Positions 40,203 to 51,332 of a stretch of DNA of 64,000 nucleotides are shown here, piece by piece (the first letter of the stretch is position 1; the number at the start of each line of letters is the position of its first letter). The stretch is taken from assembly GCA_005281725.1 (NCBI GenBank), contig SSBO01000009.1, positions 8,308,303-8,372,302 of the forward strand, given 5' to 3'. The position numbers were made by a program, and so were the translations under genes. This DNA comes from Wuchereria bancrofti. Lineage: Eukaryota > Nematoda > Chromadorea > Rhabditida > Onchocercidae. The notes under the pieces were generated by a model. It searched no databases, had not been told where the DNA came from, and saw only the letters and a list, made by a program, of their open reading frames with translations.

Positions 40203-42581
40203 TCATTGAAATAATTCATCAGGCTCACCAATTATATCCACAAAACGGCGATTTATTGCACCCTTATAAATATTTTGATTCCTGTATGAAATGATAACTG
40301 TTATCGACATTTGTAAAATTTCCTATTATAACAATTAAAATATTTAAAATTAATAAAGTAATGTCAAATTCAGATATTTGATTCTATAATTAGTAAGTTT
40401 TTACAATTAATTTTTTTTTGTTTCTGTTTAAATCATATAATAAAATTTTAGAAAAATTAAAAGTGGGCATGAAAAAAATAAAAAGAAATAATTACTCGTT
40501 ACGATAAATTGCTCCAACAATCATTGTTATTTCGAATAGTACAGCTAACCAAAGTAATACTGTTACCCATGCCATACTTTCATATTCTTAAAAAAAAACG
40601 AGATGCACATCAGAAATTTTCCGAGATTAAGAAATAAAGAAAATTTGAAATTAATAAAAACATTCAACTGAAAATTTAAAACAATTTTATTTAGTTAAAA
40701 TTCCTTTTCAGACTTAAAAATAAAAATAGTTTCAGCTAATATATAACTGATTAATTAAATTACATCATTAATTGTTATATACTGTCATTCTTGTGTTGCA
40801 TTTCATCCCACAAACAATTCTAAATTTTTATATTCAAAAAAAATGGAAAAATTGCCATGCTAAAATTAACATATTTAATCATATTCTTTTCAAATTATTA
40901 ATTTCAATTTCAACTTACTTTCATTACATTTATATCCTTTTGAGAGATGTTTACATAGACAGGTCACTCGTTCAATTGGTGTATTCGAATCAATCATTTT
41001 GCATTGGCCATTATTTTGGCATGTCTTAGGAAGACAACGTTTTAAAACTGCAAAACAACCATTATTTGTAAAATATTTTTTTATCAAGTAATTTTGCTTA
41101 TATATTTGCTTATATTTGTTTATATTTGCTTATATAACGTATTACAATCATGCAAATAAGCTTACAAAATAAGAAACCAAAGAAAACGAAAATTTAAAAT
41201 AATACATAAAAATTTTATCTTATCATACTAATATTAGAAGCATACATCATATATCTCATCACTTTTTTTTTTTAAAAAATTGATAATCTTACTTGTGCGA
41301 TAACAATATGAGGTCAAATTTTTGGAACATTTGATTATTTGATTATGTTTTGGATGATATACATAAAGATATCTACCATCTGGTATATATCCATAACTGA
41401 AATAAACCTCTTATCATTTTCAGAAATTTCCCACTTCTAAATTTTCATTGAATTCCATATCACTGCTCGAGCTTATTATTGCTGGATTAGTGCTAAAAGA
41501 AAAACTATAATTTTAAGTAATATATCTAGTTAAGGTATATCAATAAGATATTTGATTAGTCTGAAGCCGATTGAAAATAAATGGGCAAAATCAATTTAGA
41601 AAAATTTGTAATTTAAAAAATTATGGAATTAACAAATGTCTATTACTAGTATTACAAGTATGATTTCTAATACAAGATAATATTTTAATGAATAAATTGT
41701 TTCGATATTTATTATATTACATATATGAAATTAAGTATAATTAACATCATTTAAGTGACACTTTTTTGATACTAACAAAAATATCGGTCGATAATATAAT
41801 TTTGTCATTTTTTAATTTTATTTCTTTTTATCTTTCTTTTTTCTTCTTTTTCTTTCTCTATTTTTTAAAATAAGGAAGGAAGTAATGTGAAAGAAAATAT
41901 AGGAAAAAATTTAGATGTAATTAAAGTCCTATAAAAAAACCTTTCAAATTAAAAAAAAGAAGAACATTTTGCGGTATCTTGAATCCGTAGTGTTTATTAT
42001 GTTTTCACCAATATACCATTTCAACGGATCAGAAATTGCGCATTGAACGGTATTTGGTATGCCTTTATCCCATATTAATGATTGACAGTGTGGTATTTTG
42101 GATGCAAAATAAGTCGACGAACTATAATGAAATAGTTTATATGAGAATTGGAAATTTCTTTAAAACTATTTATTGAAATATTTTTGAGATAAAACTGTGA
42201 CTGATAGACGAAAGATACTAACAGTAGTAATATCATAGAAAAATGCTAGCTAGATGAATCATAATTGGCATTACTTTTATTGTATTAGCAAATTTTATAT
42301 TCTGAGCACTTTCTGACAACTTATGATTTTATGTTGAAAGAAAGAAAAATAAAAAATTTTTGAAAACTAAATTAAAAAAAAATTATTTTCTTGGTACCAC
42401 CCAACTTTTTAAAAATTATTTTCCTGGTACCACCCAACTTTTTAAAAATTATTTTCTTGGTACCACCCAATTTTTTAAACTGAAAAATGATGACAGTCTC
42501 AACACCAAAAAAAGTCAATATTATCAAGCGATACCATAAAATTAAACATGTCAATTGTATGATGATGGATGATAGTATCAT
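40203..42581 (-). CDS. Small single-pass membrane protein with an EGF-like module
   Basis: Six exons on the minus strand (42535-42581, 42017-42121, 41293-41396, 40919-41047, 40496-40586, 40203-40281) join in phase to 184 residues. The first exon supplies a signal peptide (M-I-L-S-S-I-I-I-Q-L-T-C-L-I-L). A cysteine-containing extracellular part follows (P-H-C-Q-S, V-Q-C-A-I, I-K-C-S-K). Next is an EGF-like motif, R-C-L-P-K-T-C-Q-N-N-G-Q-C with C-L-C and G-Y-K-C. Then comes a transmembrane helix (W-V-T-V-L-L-W-L-A-V-L-F-E-I-T-M-I-V-G-A-I). The cytoplasmic tail of about 35 residues is basic at the membrane and ends D-E-L-F-Q. This is type I topology. I do not recognise an orthologue; the EGF call rests on the cysteine spacing. 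The 5' exon is the least certain, but frame and phase agree and it completes a sensible signal peptide. Confidence 0.65.
41093..41137. repeat. Short TTTGCTTATA tandem repeat
   Basis: Four imperfect copies of a ten-base TTTGCTTATA unit in an intron of the EGF-like membrane gene. Confidence 0.7.
42381..42479. repeat. Three tandem copies of a 33-base unit
   Basis: Three units start at 42381, 42414 and 42447. They differ at one or two bases. Each holds the palindrome GGTACC and the motif CCACCCAA. The array sits in the first intron of the EGF-like membrane gene. Because 33 is a multiple of three, the minus strand has an open frame with the repeated peptide K-K-L-G-G-T-K-K-I-I-F, which I take as accidental. 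Confidence 0.9.
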
Positions 42582-43409
42582 TCTTTCGGACAACCGGTTG
42601 GTGTAATTCCGGAGACACGGAATAGCACATTACACTTGTATCCTTTTTTGTTTTGCAATGAAAAATCATCATTTGCTCCTTACTAAACAATCTCATATAG
42701 TTCTATTGTTCTCACATGTATATTTAAATATGAAAGCAGTCACTCATCCATGAAATCACCGCCATTCCTATGAAACTACCGCCATTCTTCTATAAAACCA
42801 CTACCACTCTTTCATGCAATCACCGCCGTCCTTCTGTGAAATCACCGCCACTCTTCTGCTTGAGATTTTAGATTGCACAAATCGTAGCACAGTTGTGAAC
42901 ACTATAAGAGCGAGAACATATTGAGACAGTGGATGAGAGCAGGGATGGTAAGTTATCAAAAGAGAATGTTGGTGGATTAAATTATCAAGCTTGAGAAGGA
43001 GAGAAATACAGGAAATAGTGTACATAGGTAAGTGGCAATAGTGATCAAGAATGAAAATATAACGCACAAAAATCGAGGTCATAGTGACTGAGGGTAAAAG
43101 AAGGCAGAGTATTGTTTGTAGGGAAGAGTATCCGATTATAGAGTAAAATGTCTTTGTTGAAGATTTACTACGAGTGTTAAAGATTGAAATGGTGATAAGA
43201 GTCTTCTAGTATCATCAGCTTGTCAGAAATGACTTATCCGGAAACGATTATCGGAAATATTTCTATGCTATCTTTTTACTTATTTCCGTTTTTTTTTCTA
43301 AAATATTAATAATTAGTCAATTGTAAGAATCAATCCAACTCATAATTTTTGGGGCGGAATTTATAGAAGTGATAAGGAGGAGATATCAGTGTATCAAAAT
43401 ATCATACAG
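42582..43409. other. Divergent spacer between the EGF-like membrane gene and INTS12
   Basis: About 830 bases with a minisatellite (42751-42858) and otherwise nothing recognisable. Short open frames on the minus strand (42801-43082) overlap the minisatellite and lack support. An acceptor (CATACAG) ends immediately before the INTS12 start. Confidence 0.4.
42751..42858. repeat. Degenerate 22-base minisatellite, five units
   Basis: Units of the form TGAAATCACCGCCATTCTTCTA start at 42751 (20 bases), 42771, 42793, 42815 and 42837. They are clearly GC-richer than their surroundings, with CACCGCC as the most conserved core. Confidence 0.8.
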
Positions 43410-45941
43410 ATGATTTCAATAACAAAATCATCTAAGCAGTCCGTTTCATCAGTTGCCATAATGGAACGACGGAAACGTGAAAAGGAACGAAATAAATGTT
43501 AGTTTCAATATTTTGAATTATTTGACCTCGGAAAGCTTCACTTAATTTTTTTCTTCGAGAAAATAAAAATTATAAGTGAAAAGTTAGCTGCTGTAGTGTC
43601 GATGAAGAGAAAGTTACCATCAGATGCAAAGTTTCGTTTTGGCAAAGAATTTTTCGCAAAATTATGTGAGCTATTTCAAAGTGTTGAAGAGGATTCTTGT
43701 GATCGATTACGTCAGATGCATGATGAGGTAATAAATTCATACCTTATAAATATTTTTCAGGCCTATTTAGTTAAGGTTTTTTTTTCTTGTGAGCATTACT
43801 TCAACAAGATACTCATTGAGACGTTAGTAAGAGGAATCATTTGTGCTGAGTTCGTGTGAACTTCGATGCTTCAGTAGATTTTAGTTTTTATTTACAGTTA
43901 ATGGCTTATTATCAAGAACATGATTTGAATGTTATGTGGATATCGGATGATGAAGCTGATAGTAAGGAAGTTAAAGCACCATTATCCAAGAAAACTCATC
44001 AGGATGTTAATAAAGGTAATTCAGAATCATAGTTCCAAACAGTTTTTTAAATTTCTTTTATCAGTCCTCAATCATGACATTGGTTGCGTTTCGTTTTTGT
44101 TTTCAATTTTGAACTTTATCATATGTTCACTTATCTTCCTCATTCTATTAACGATTTAGCGCTACGATTGATGGTTAGTATGATTTTCGTTTTCGCGGTT
44201 TGATTTTACCATTCAGCAATGTTGCGTCAGGCTGTATAAAATGTATGTCACGAAAACGTTTCAATTTTTTTCTAAATCTATTGCATGCTAAAGCAAGGTT
44301 GTTGTAGGCGATATGCGTTCTATAAATATTCCGCGATCGAAGTTAGAAGCTAAGGAGAAACTGAAACTAAAGTCGAATGCTAAAAATGTTGGTGGATTCG
44401 TTGTTATTAATCTAAGCTTACCATGATTTTTTCTGTAAAAATTTTTGTTTTGCTTTTTTACATTTAGGATTTTCTGTAAAAATTCTTAATGTTTCCAGTC
44501 AGTGGTAAATAGTTCACCAATTCCATCATCATTGTTATTATCTCAGTTTGAATTAAGCGATGATTCTGATGATAATACTTCACGAAAATTTTCTGGATCT
44601 CAGATCAAAAATTATAAAGTAAGTTCATTGAAATTATTAACGGATGATCAACGGTTTAAATCATATTCAATAATGAATAATGTAATATTTGTTAGTAACT
44701 TTTAATAACACACTAGTATACATCAGTCTCCTTTATTACTCATTACTCATCATTCGAGTAGTGTTCTTGCTCGTAATAATTATCATACGATGTTCTATAA
44801 TTCACCTTTCCATAATCTGATTGTTTTTACAGGTTTGTTATGCATGTAGTGGTGCAACGAGTTTGCCAAGTAATACGATCTTGGACTGTGAAGAATGTGG
44901 CAAAACTATCCACCAAAAATGCGCTCGTCCTGAAATTACAGCTTCACAAGCCAAAGATCCACGTTTCTTATTCGTTTGTAATGATTGCAAAGACCGCGAT
45001 GTATGATTTTGCTATTTAAATCATCGTACTTTGTTTTTATAGATTTAAGTTTGGATACGCACGGACAGTCCATTTGTTTCATCATAATGCCAGCTGTCTT
45101 GCATTGTCGCATTCTCACTAATCTTTTATTCATGTTTACATACTGCAATATTTATCAGTAATTATATTTTGAAAGACAAGATTTTACTTGCCTTTTTTTT
45201 ATTGCTAATCTCTTTCAGGACGAGAAAATGGGGTCAAGCTGTTCGAAGTCAGTTACTAATTTTAGAAAAGTGATTTTTTTTTTCATTTCAATTTTTGAAC
45301 AAACTAAAGAAAACCATTTGTAGGATGTTAGATTTTAATTTGTTAGGTACTTCCTGGATAGAGTACTAGAATGATTCTTGTGCTAGCGTCATATGTAAGA
45401 CACTTATTTAATACAAGTAATAAAGTCAATACAGTAGGTCATTTTCTCATGAATTTGTTGACTGCAGGATGATACAGGAAGCATGCGAAAGTCTTCAGAG
45501 GAAAGAATTCAGCCGCTAAAACCGGAAAACGATATTTTAGTAACATTCTCGAACTTCGCTGCTAAGAAAGGTTACCACTTTTCGATAATCTTGTGATATT
45601 GTGTTCGGATTGCAGAAATCTTTTTCACTTAATTTTGGTTTTGTAAAATTACTTATTTTCTGCATTAATATTAGTTTATTTTATTGGTGTTATGATATTT
45701 GTTTGGGTTTAATGTGGAATTTAATTTCAATTGAATTCTAAAAGTTAAAATTTATGGCAAAAACTTCTTTCCATTCATTCACATCGCCATATGAAAAATG
45801 TCTTTTGTTTTAAAATGTCTGAGAATTATTTCAGCAAAGAAATCCGCATCGTCAGGAACTAGTGGTAGTTCGAATCTGCAAGTTAGTAGCATAACAATGA
45901 ATAAAGTACTTCCTTCCTTTAGTGTTAAAGATCGGAAATAA
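43410..45941 (+). CDS. INTS12: Integrator complex subunit 12 (PHD finger protein)
   Basis: Nine exons (43410-43497, 43588-43727, 43898-44015, 44308-44387, 44499-44618, 44833-45000, 45219-45269, 45468-45570, 45835-45941) give 324 residues. INTS12 is a subunit of the nuclear Integrator complex that cleaves snRNA and other nascent transcripts. The PHD finger is complete: Cys184, Cys187, Cys201, Cys204, His209, Cys212, Cys231 and Cys234, with A-K-D-P-R-F before the last pair, as in INTS12. The N-terminal region carries the hydrophobic F-F-A-K-L-C-E-L-F segment that suits the short helix of INTS12 proteins. The C-terminal part has F-S-N-F-A-A-K-K and a Ser-rich tail. The first exon (29 codons, very basic) follows an acceptor but could instead be untranslated, with Met30 or the ATG at 43602 used as start. 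The donor of the seventh exon (45269) was chosen by frame over a nearer GTCAGT. Confidence 0.8.
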
Positions 45942-47999
45942 TACTGATCCATATTCTTGGTTATTTATTAATGTTGTGATATTTGTTTGAATTTTAAGAG
46001 AGTTGAATTCTGCGTATTCATCTTTACTCCTACCTTCAGTTTACATGTTAGTGTTCTTGTAGGTAATGCAACATTCTACGAAGTGATTGTTTTGTATAGC
46101 ATGACTCACGTGAAAACGCTTTGTAAATCATACCATGCAAGAAGTGGAATAAACTCAATAATCCTGATGTGCAAATGAAATGGATTCGATTGTCTTCGAT
46201 GTGAAATTAATTGATCAAATGAATAAAAAATATATATTCAAGAAAAAATAATTTATATAGAAGAGTAGCTAGTTCGAAAAAGTTTCAAATTGCAATCTTG
46301 AATTGTTTGCTTCAAAATCTACTTTTGCGATGAAATCTCAAGAGACTTTGAAGGCATTAAAATTAGTACGCCTCATATCAGTGTTGAAGAAATGTACGAA
46401 TGAGAACTATTCCATATCCAATTTAATGACAGTTGTTTTATAGTAGAGTTTTATAGCAGATTAAAAATATAACTTTTTGAAAACTATAAAATCCATACGA
46501 ATTTGCAAGTTCTCATTTATGGGGTTGTTATATACGTGTTCGTATTTTAGATAATTCAGTACACGAATATTTTTCATATTCACTTCAGACTCCCTTTCCT
46601 CCAGTGATTTTTTAAAGAATCGAAAATGGAATGGAACGGAGGGAACACGTAATTGCATGTAAAAGCACACAAACACGCGTGCGCATACACGTACGCGTGC
46701 CAAGTGCAAAGCGCGTACGTGCACGTGAACTAGAAGGCACAGGCAGGCACACGTACATATGATACAAAAGGTAAATGTGCACACACGCAAGACGCACACG
46801 TCAAAGCAAAAAGCACATGTACACACGTGTAAACGTGAATACAAGAACATACATGTGCGCATACGCACACTTAAGCATAAAACTACGCATATGGAAACGT
46901 AAAAACCTAAGTGCAGGTAAACGTTGAGGACGTACATTGCACACGTCTGCACGTAAACACAAAATGTTCACATAAAAGACACGTATGCATAGACAGGTAC
47001 GGTGTGAAATACGTTTATGTGCATATGCATATATGACGTGGAAGGGCGCAGGTGCACAGACGCAAGACGCATGTATCAACACAAAAAGTACACGTGTGCA
47101 TGTGCTTATGTAGTCACAGGTACGTACACGTGCGCCCATACACACTTAAGTGTGAAACGCTTGGAAATGTAGAAAACGCACACGTGCACGTGGACGCAGA
47201 GATACGCATACGAACCAAAACGCGCACGTAAATGTGAACGTACACGTGAGCACAAAAACGTATAAACATGCGGAGGCAAGGCGTACACATTTAGACTCAT
47301 GCATGCGGGCAGGCACGCACGCACACACACACATCGACACGTATATACACTGAGAATAGACTAGTATGTACGCATGCATGCATGCATACGCAAGTTACAC
47401 GTAGCAATTTCCCATGAATCTCTCAAGTATTTGCTTTTTCCCTTGCTCTCGCCTCTCAATCAATAAGCTTTATAACAAGTTTTCAATGCTATGTGTGCAA
47501 TTCTAATCTCAAATATATCGTCTAGAAAAAGCATAATAGGATATTAAGCGGTCTCCGTGATTGGACTGGCATTAAGTTGACGTGAAAGACGATTACATAA
47601 GATTTTTAGACATATATCTTGCTCGAGAGAAGTAACAGATTTGATCCCAAAGTTTTGTGTATGGCCAAGTAACTTAAATCTTAGAATAAGAGTAAACAAT
47701 TTAGGTATTTAATTTAACTTATAAACTTTTCAATGAATTACAAGGAGATGAATGCATAATTTCATTGCTTTTTCTTTTTGCTAACAGAAGCTAGATAATC
47801 AGACAATTAAAAAATTCAGTAAATAAATTTACTGAAGCGTCAACAAATTTTTTACCACGTATAATGATGATGAGTATGCGTATTACGTAATATTTAATTT
47901 TATTTATAAACATGTTATTCATAAAAGCGTGTGTTGTTTGATACTTATTTGTTTGTATGCTAATTTCTTTTTTTTAAAGATTTATTGATTAAGTACGCA
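45942..47999. other. Intergenic between INTS12 and BAG1, containing a purine-pyrimidine block
   Basis: 2 kb. Apart from the block at 46660-47403 nothing coding is supported. The open frames on the minus strand at 46461-47379 are cysteine- and valine-rich because they translate CA/CG/TG repeats and are not genes. An acceptor-like run precedes the BAG1 start. Confidence 0.5.
46660..47403. repeat. Alternating purine-pyrimidine block (CA/CG/TA), E-box rich
   Basis: Over about 740 bases the sequence is mostly ACAC, ACGT, GCGC, TGCA and CATG steps with few breaks. It is much GC-richer than its flanks and ends in GCATGCATGCATGCAT. At least seven CACGTG palindromes lie in it (46722, 46824, 47089, 47127, 47181, 47187, 47243). 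Such sequence is the classic substrate for left-handed Z-DNA. It looks like a decayed dinucleotide array with no fixed unit length. Confidence 0.85.
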
Positions 48000-50332
48000 A
48001 TGAAATTAAATATTTCGTGTGCAACTAAAGTTTATCCTATAGAGGTTGACGTTGAAGAGCTTTCAAATAACGTGGCTGAAGGTGAAACTACCTGTAAGTG
48101 AAAAATTTTTTTTCTTTGTCGGTCAATTTTATATCCAACCTTTATGTGTTTGTTACAGATTTGTGAGCATTTTTGGAAATATTAGTTTTTGATGGAATAT
48201 TTTGATGCTGTGGTTATCCGTATCTGTAGTGATACGTTAGTTGCACTCTACAATCGAAATTATATAAGAAAAAATAATTTTGAAGAAGTAACACAAAGAG
48301 TACATCAAATCATTCATTTGTTTGACAAACTTTTCGGAGTGTTTAAGTTATTTTTCTATAGCTAATATAAAATTATATTCTTGGCGGAATTGTGTTACTT
48401 AAATGTTAGACAGTTTAAAGAGTGGAAATTACAACGTATTTGCGGTTTCTTTTTTCTTAATCTTGTGGATATACAGTGATGAAATAAGGTCAAATAAGTT
48501 ATTATGAATGTTACTTTTTGCTAATCGTTTGACAGGTGCAATGTTTTTTCTTTTTTTTTTTGACTTGGTAAAACCTTACTGCTAAACAGTTTTTCAATTT
48601 TTGCAGCAGCTCAAAAGGATAGCACTATTAGCACGAGTACAATAGATGCAGAAAAGATCTCAACGTTTGGATCGCTCAAACAGCAAGTTTGTTCATTGTG
48701 CAATATTAGTCCAACTGCTTTAAAAATCGTTCACAGAGGTATGATAATCTTTTTAAGGGGTCAAGAAATGATTCTTACTTTTAAATCTTTTTATCATCGA
48801 TATTATGGAATATAGTGATGAAAATATTATCATTGAAGTCGATTAATTAATCATGCACGCAAATTGTTTAAATTGGGATATCAGAAAAGGAATTATGTGC
48901 AGAAACTCTTATATTTTAAAATGGGATATCAGAACTCATATTTTATTCTTATATATACGTAATGCAGAAACTCTTATATTTAGGACGCATTTTAATGGGT
49001 GATAATTCCACTCCGCTATCATCTTTTAATTTTAAAGAAAATGATAAATTGTTGATTCTTGGAAAACCACCGACAACGGCAACAGATATTGGATGGAAGG
49101 TTGTTATATATAAAATAGTTTTTATTGCACTACAGCATTAGCAATATAGGTAACTAATTACTAGAAATGCAGAAATTGGTATCAAAGTATATTTCGTTAA
49201 GCTTTTTTTTGCAAATTAGATTGAGCTTTTTTAAGATGTCAAGAAAAAATTTGTCTGTCTTTTATTGTACGGTGATGTAATATAGAAATCAAATCAGGAC
49301 AATAATTTCATTAAGTTGAAAACTGCTTAAACTTACCTATTTTTAAAGCTTTTGGTTGATTTCGAGCGGAAGCATGCTGTGGATATATCTAAAACATATG
49401 CAAAGAACGAGAATGATCTGACCCAGTTGGAAAAAAACTTCTTAAAAGGTTTTGCGACGTGTTCGTGTATTCATTTAATAATTTTCAGCAAACAACACCT
49501 CACAGTTCAGTGTATTACACAACTCTACTCTCGATTTAATTTTGATATCAATTAACTATCAGTCTAGCTTGGATAATACTTAATCTACTGTTAACTATGT
49601 TTTATCACTCCGATCATATAAGAAGGACCGTTTTTTCCTGACGTGAATGAAATAGTCACATTTCTGGTTCAGACAAAAAGAATATATCACATTCTGTCTG
49701 AAAATCAAGTACTACAGATCCTGAGAGGCGAGGATACATCAAGGGAATGGATAAACGCCTGAAAGGATACACTGAAAATTGTATGAAACTCTTGGAAACA
49801 CTTGACAGTTTGCAGATCAATAATGATAATACGGACGAAGAACAAGTAACTTTTTTTTTATTTCTCCTGAAAATCTTGGAATAAAATATTTAAGATATGC
49901 ACGTTCTATTGCAACATATCCGATTAAAATATTCACAATTAATAAAGAGTAACAAAATAATGACAAGCGAATATGCCATACTATATATGAGGAAAATATT
50001 GACGATTAATACCGTCAGAGGTAATACTGCTATCAATACTATTGAGAAACTTTCGTGTTTTCAGCTCATTTATCATAAGTGTCCCACTGATTACTTTTTT
50101 CTATCTACTGCATATGGTTCATCATGAAATACATTAAATTGTTTTTTTTTTCTGAATAAATATGCATAATTTTTGATTATTTGTGACTGAGAATTTAAAG
50201 GTTCAACGGAATCGTGAGAAGCGAAAATTCCTGGTGGATGGACTGCAGGATGCACTGAATAAGAATGATAAACTGTTGGCACGACTAACTGATTATTTAA
50301 ATCGATGCGAACATCCTGAAGATGCTTTATAG
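48000..50332 (+). CDS. bag-1: BAG1-type Hsp70 co-chaperone
   Basis: Six exons (48000-48093, 48607-48738, 48984-49099, 49349-49448, 49733-49845, 50201-50332) give 228 residues. BAG1 proteins bind the Hsp70 ATPase domain and promote nucleotide exchange. The N-terminal half is ubiquitin-like: M-K-L-N-I-S-C at the start, S-L-K-Q-Q-V, A-L-K-I-V-H-R-G-R-I-L-M and D-K-L-L-I-L-G-K. The C-terminal half is the helical BAG domain: L-E-K-N-F-L-K-G, M-D-K-R-L-K-G-Y-T-E-N, and R-E-K-R-K-F-L-V-D-G-L-Q with D-K-L-L-A-R-L. The order and length match nematode BAG-1. The acceptor at 49732 (GGCGAG) is not TTTCAG-like; nearby alternatives cause early stops. The linker after the first exon carries a Ser/Thr-rich insert. 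Confidence 0.85.
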
Positions 50333-51332
50333 TGGATGTAAAATCATTCCAGACAAAATATTTTTATTACGAAGTAATCTAGTTTTTGAAATATGCTTTC
50401 CCCAGCGTTTTTAATTTATCGTTTCTTGTGAAGAATTCAAAACAGTATTTCTGCTAAATGATGGTTGTATTTGGATTATCAGACAAGAATTGATGTTTTA
50501 TGAGAAAATGTACTGCAGAATATATTTGCAAGTTTTTCATTCTATCATATTTCCAGTTTGTCATTAAATACCGTTCATCAATGTATGTAACATCGGTATG
50601 TAACAATAAGTCCTCAAATTTGAAATTATTTCGTCGTTCTTCTTACTCATACTTTATTCTGTTCTGTTGGAAGAATTTGTAACATTCAGCTGTTGCATCC
50701 AGTATAATATTATTTGATAATCATTCTCTGTTTATACGTCATTAGTTTGTATCTATCTTGTATTATGTATCTCTTACTTTCCAGTTTTTAGATTATGAAA
50801 TTTTCCATTCTCTTCATTAATGGTGTCAGTAATCCTTAATCTGTCCAATTTTATAATCAAACATTTCAGTTCTCTTTTCAATCATGACTTTATTAAATTT
50901 CGAGCTTTAATTTTGAGCTTCGTTTTGCATTATTCGTTATTCACGCCTGTAGACAGTACATATATTATTAGCCATCATTCGATCGTATTTTAAAATTTTG
51001 AAATACGAATCCATAATAAGAAATGTTATGAACGATCAGGCAGTGAGGTATACCAGGAACAACACTGTTATTGGGATCCCGTAAATTGATGCAAGTTTCA
51101 TTGCGTTCCTATTGTGTCGTTGCGTGATAATTGTGCTGGACGAAAACCATCTCATTGGAGTAGCACAAGAAGAGTGGATAGTAGCCAATGCGACCGAATG
51201 TTATCATCTGGTGACAATAATCCGATGTGAAGTAGGTAGGTTGAGATTAGCATTTCTGGGTGTTATTACGCATGCGTTTTGAACATTGGTCAGAACGAGT
51301 AAATTTGAATCGGAGCATATATTGTTTAGATT
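50333..51332. other. Intergenic between BAG1 and PUF60
   Basis: 1 kb. The part from about 51020 to 51300 is less AT-rich and could be promoter or untranslated leader of PUF60; a TTTAG acceptor ends at 51329, just before the PUF60 ATG. No coding exon was seen. Confidence 0.4.

Noticed and set aside
41425..41493. Candidate extra exon of the EGF-like membrane gene (minus)
   Set aside because: It has an acceptor, but its only donor gives the wrong phase and a 38-base intron to the next exon; skipping it keeps all phases.
42372..42593. Open frame with repeated K-K-L-G-G-T-K-K-I-I-F peptide
   Set aside because: Arises from the intronic 33-base tandem array; 33 being divisible by three keeps the frame open by chance.
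46461..47379. Several overlapping cysteine/valine-rich open frames on the minus strand (up to 163 codons)
   Set aside because: They translate the CA/CG/TG alternating block; overlapping frames are all open for the same reason, and none has splice or family support.
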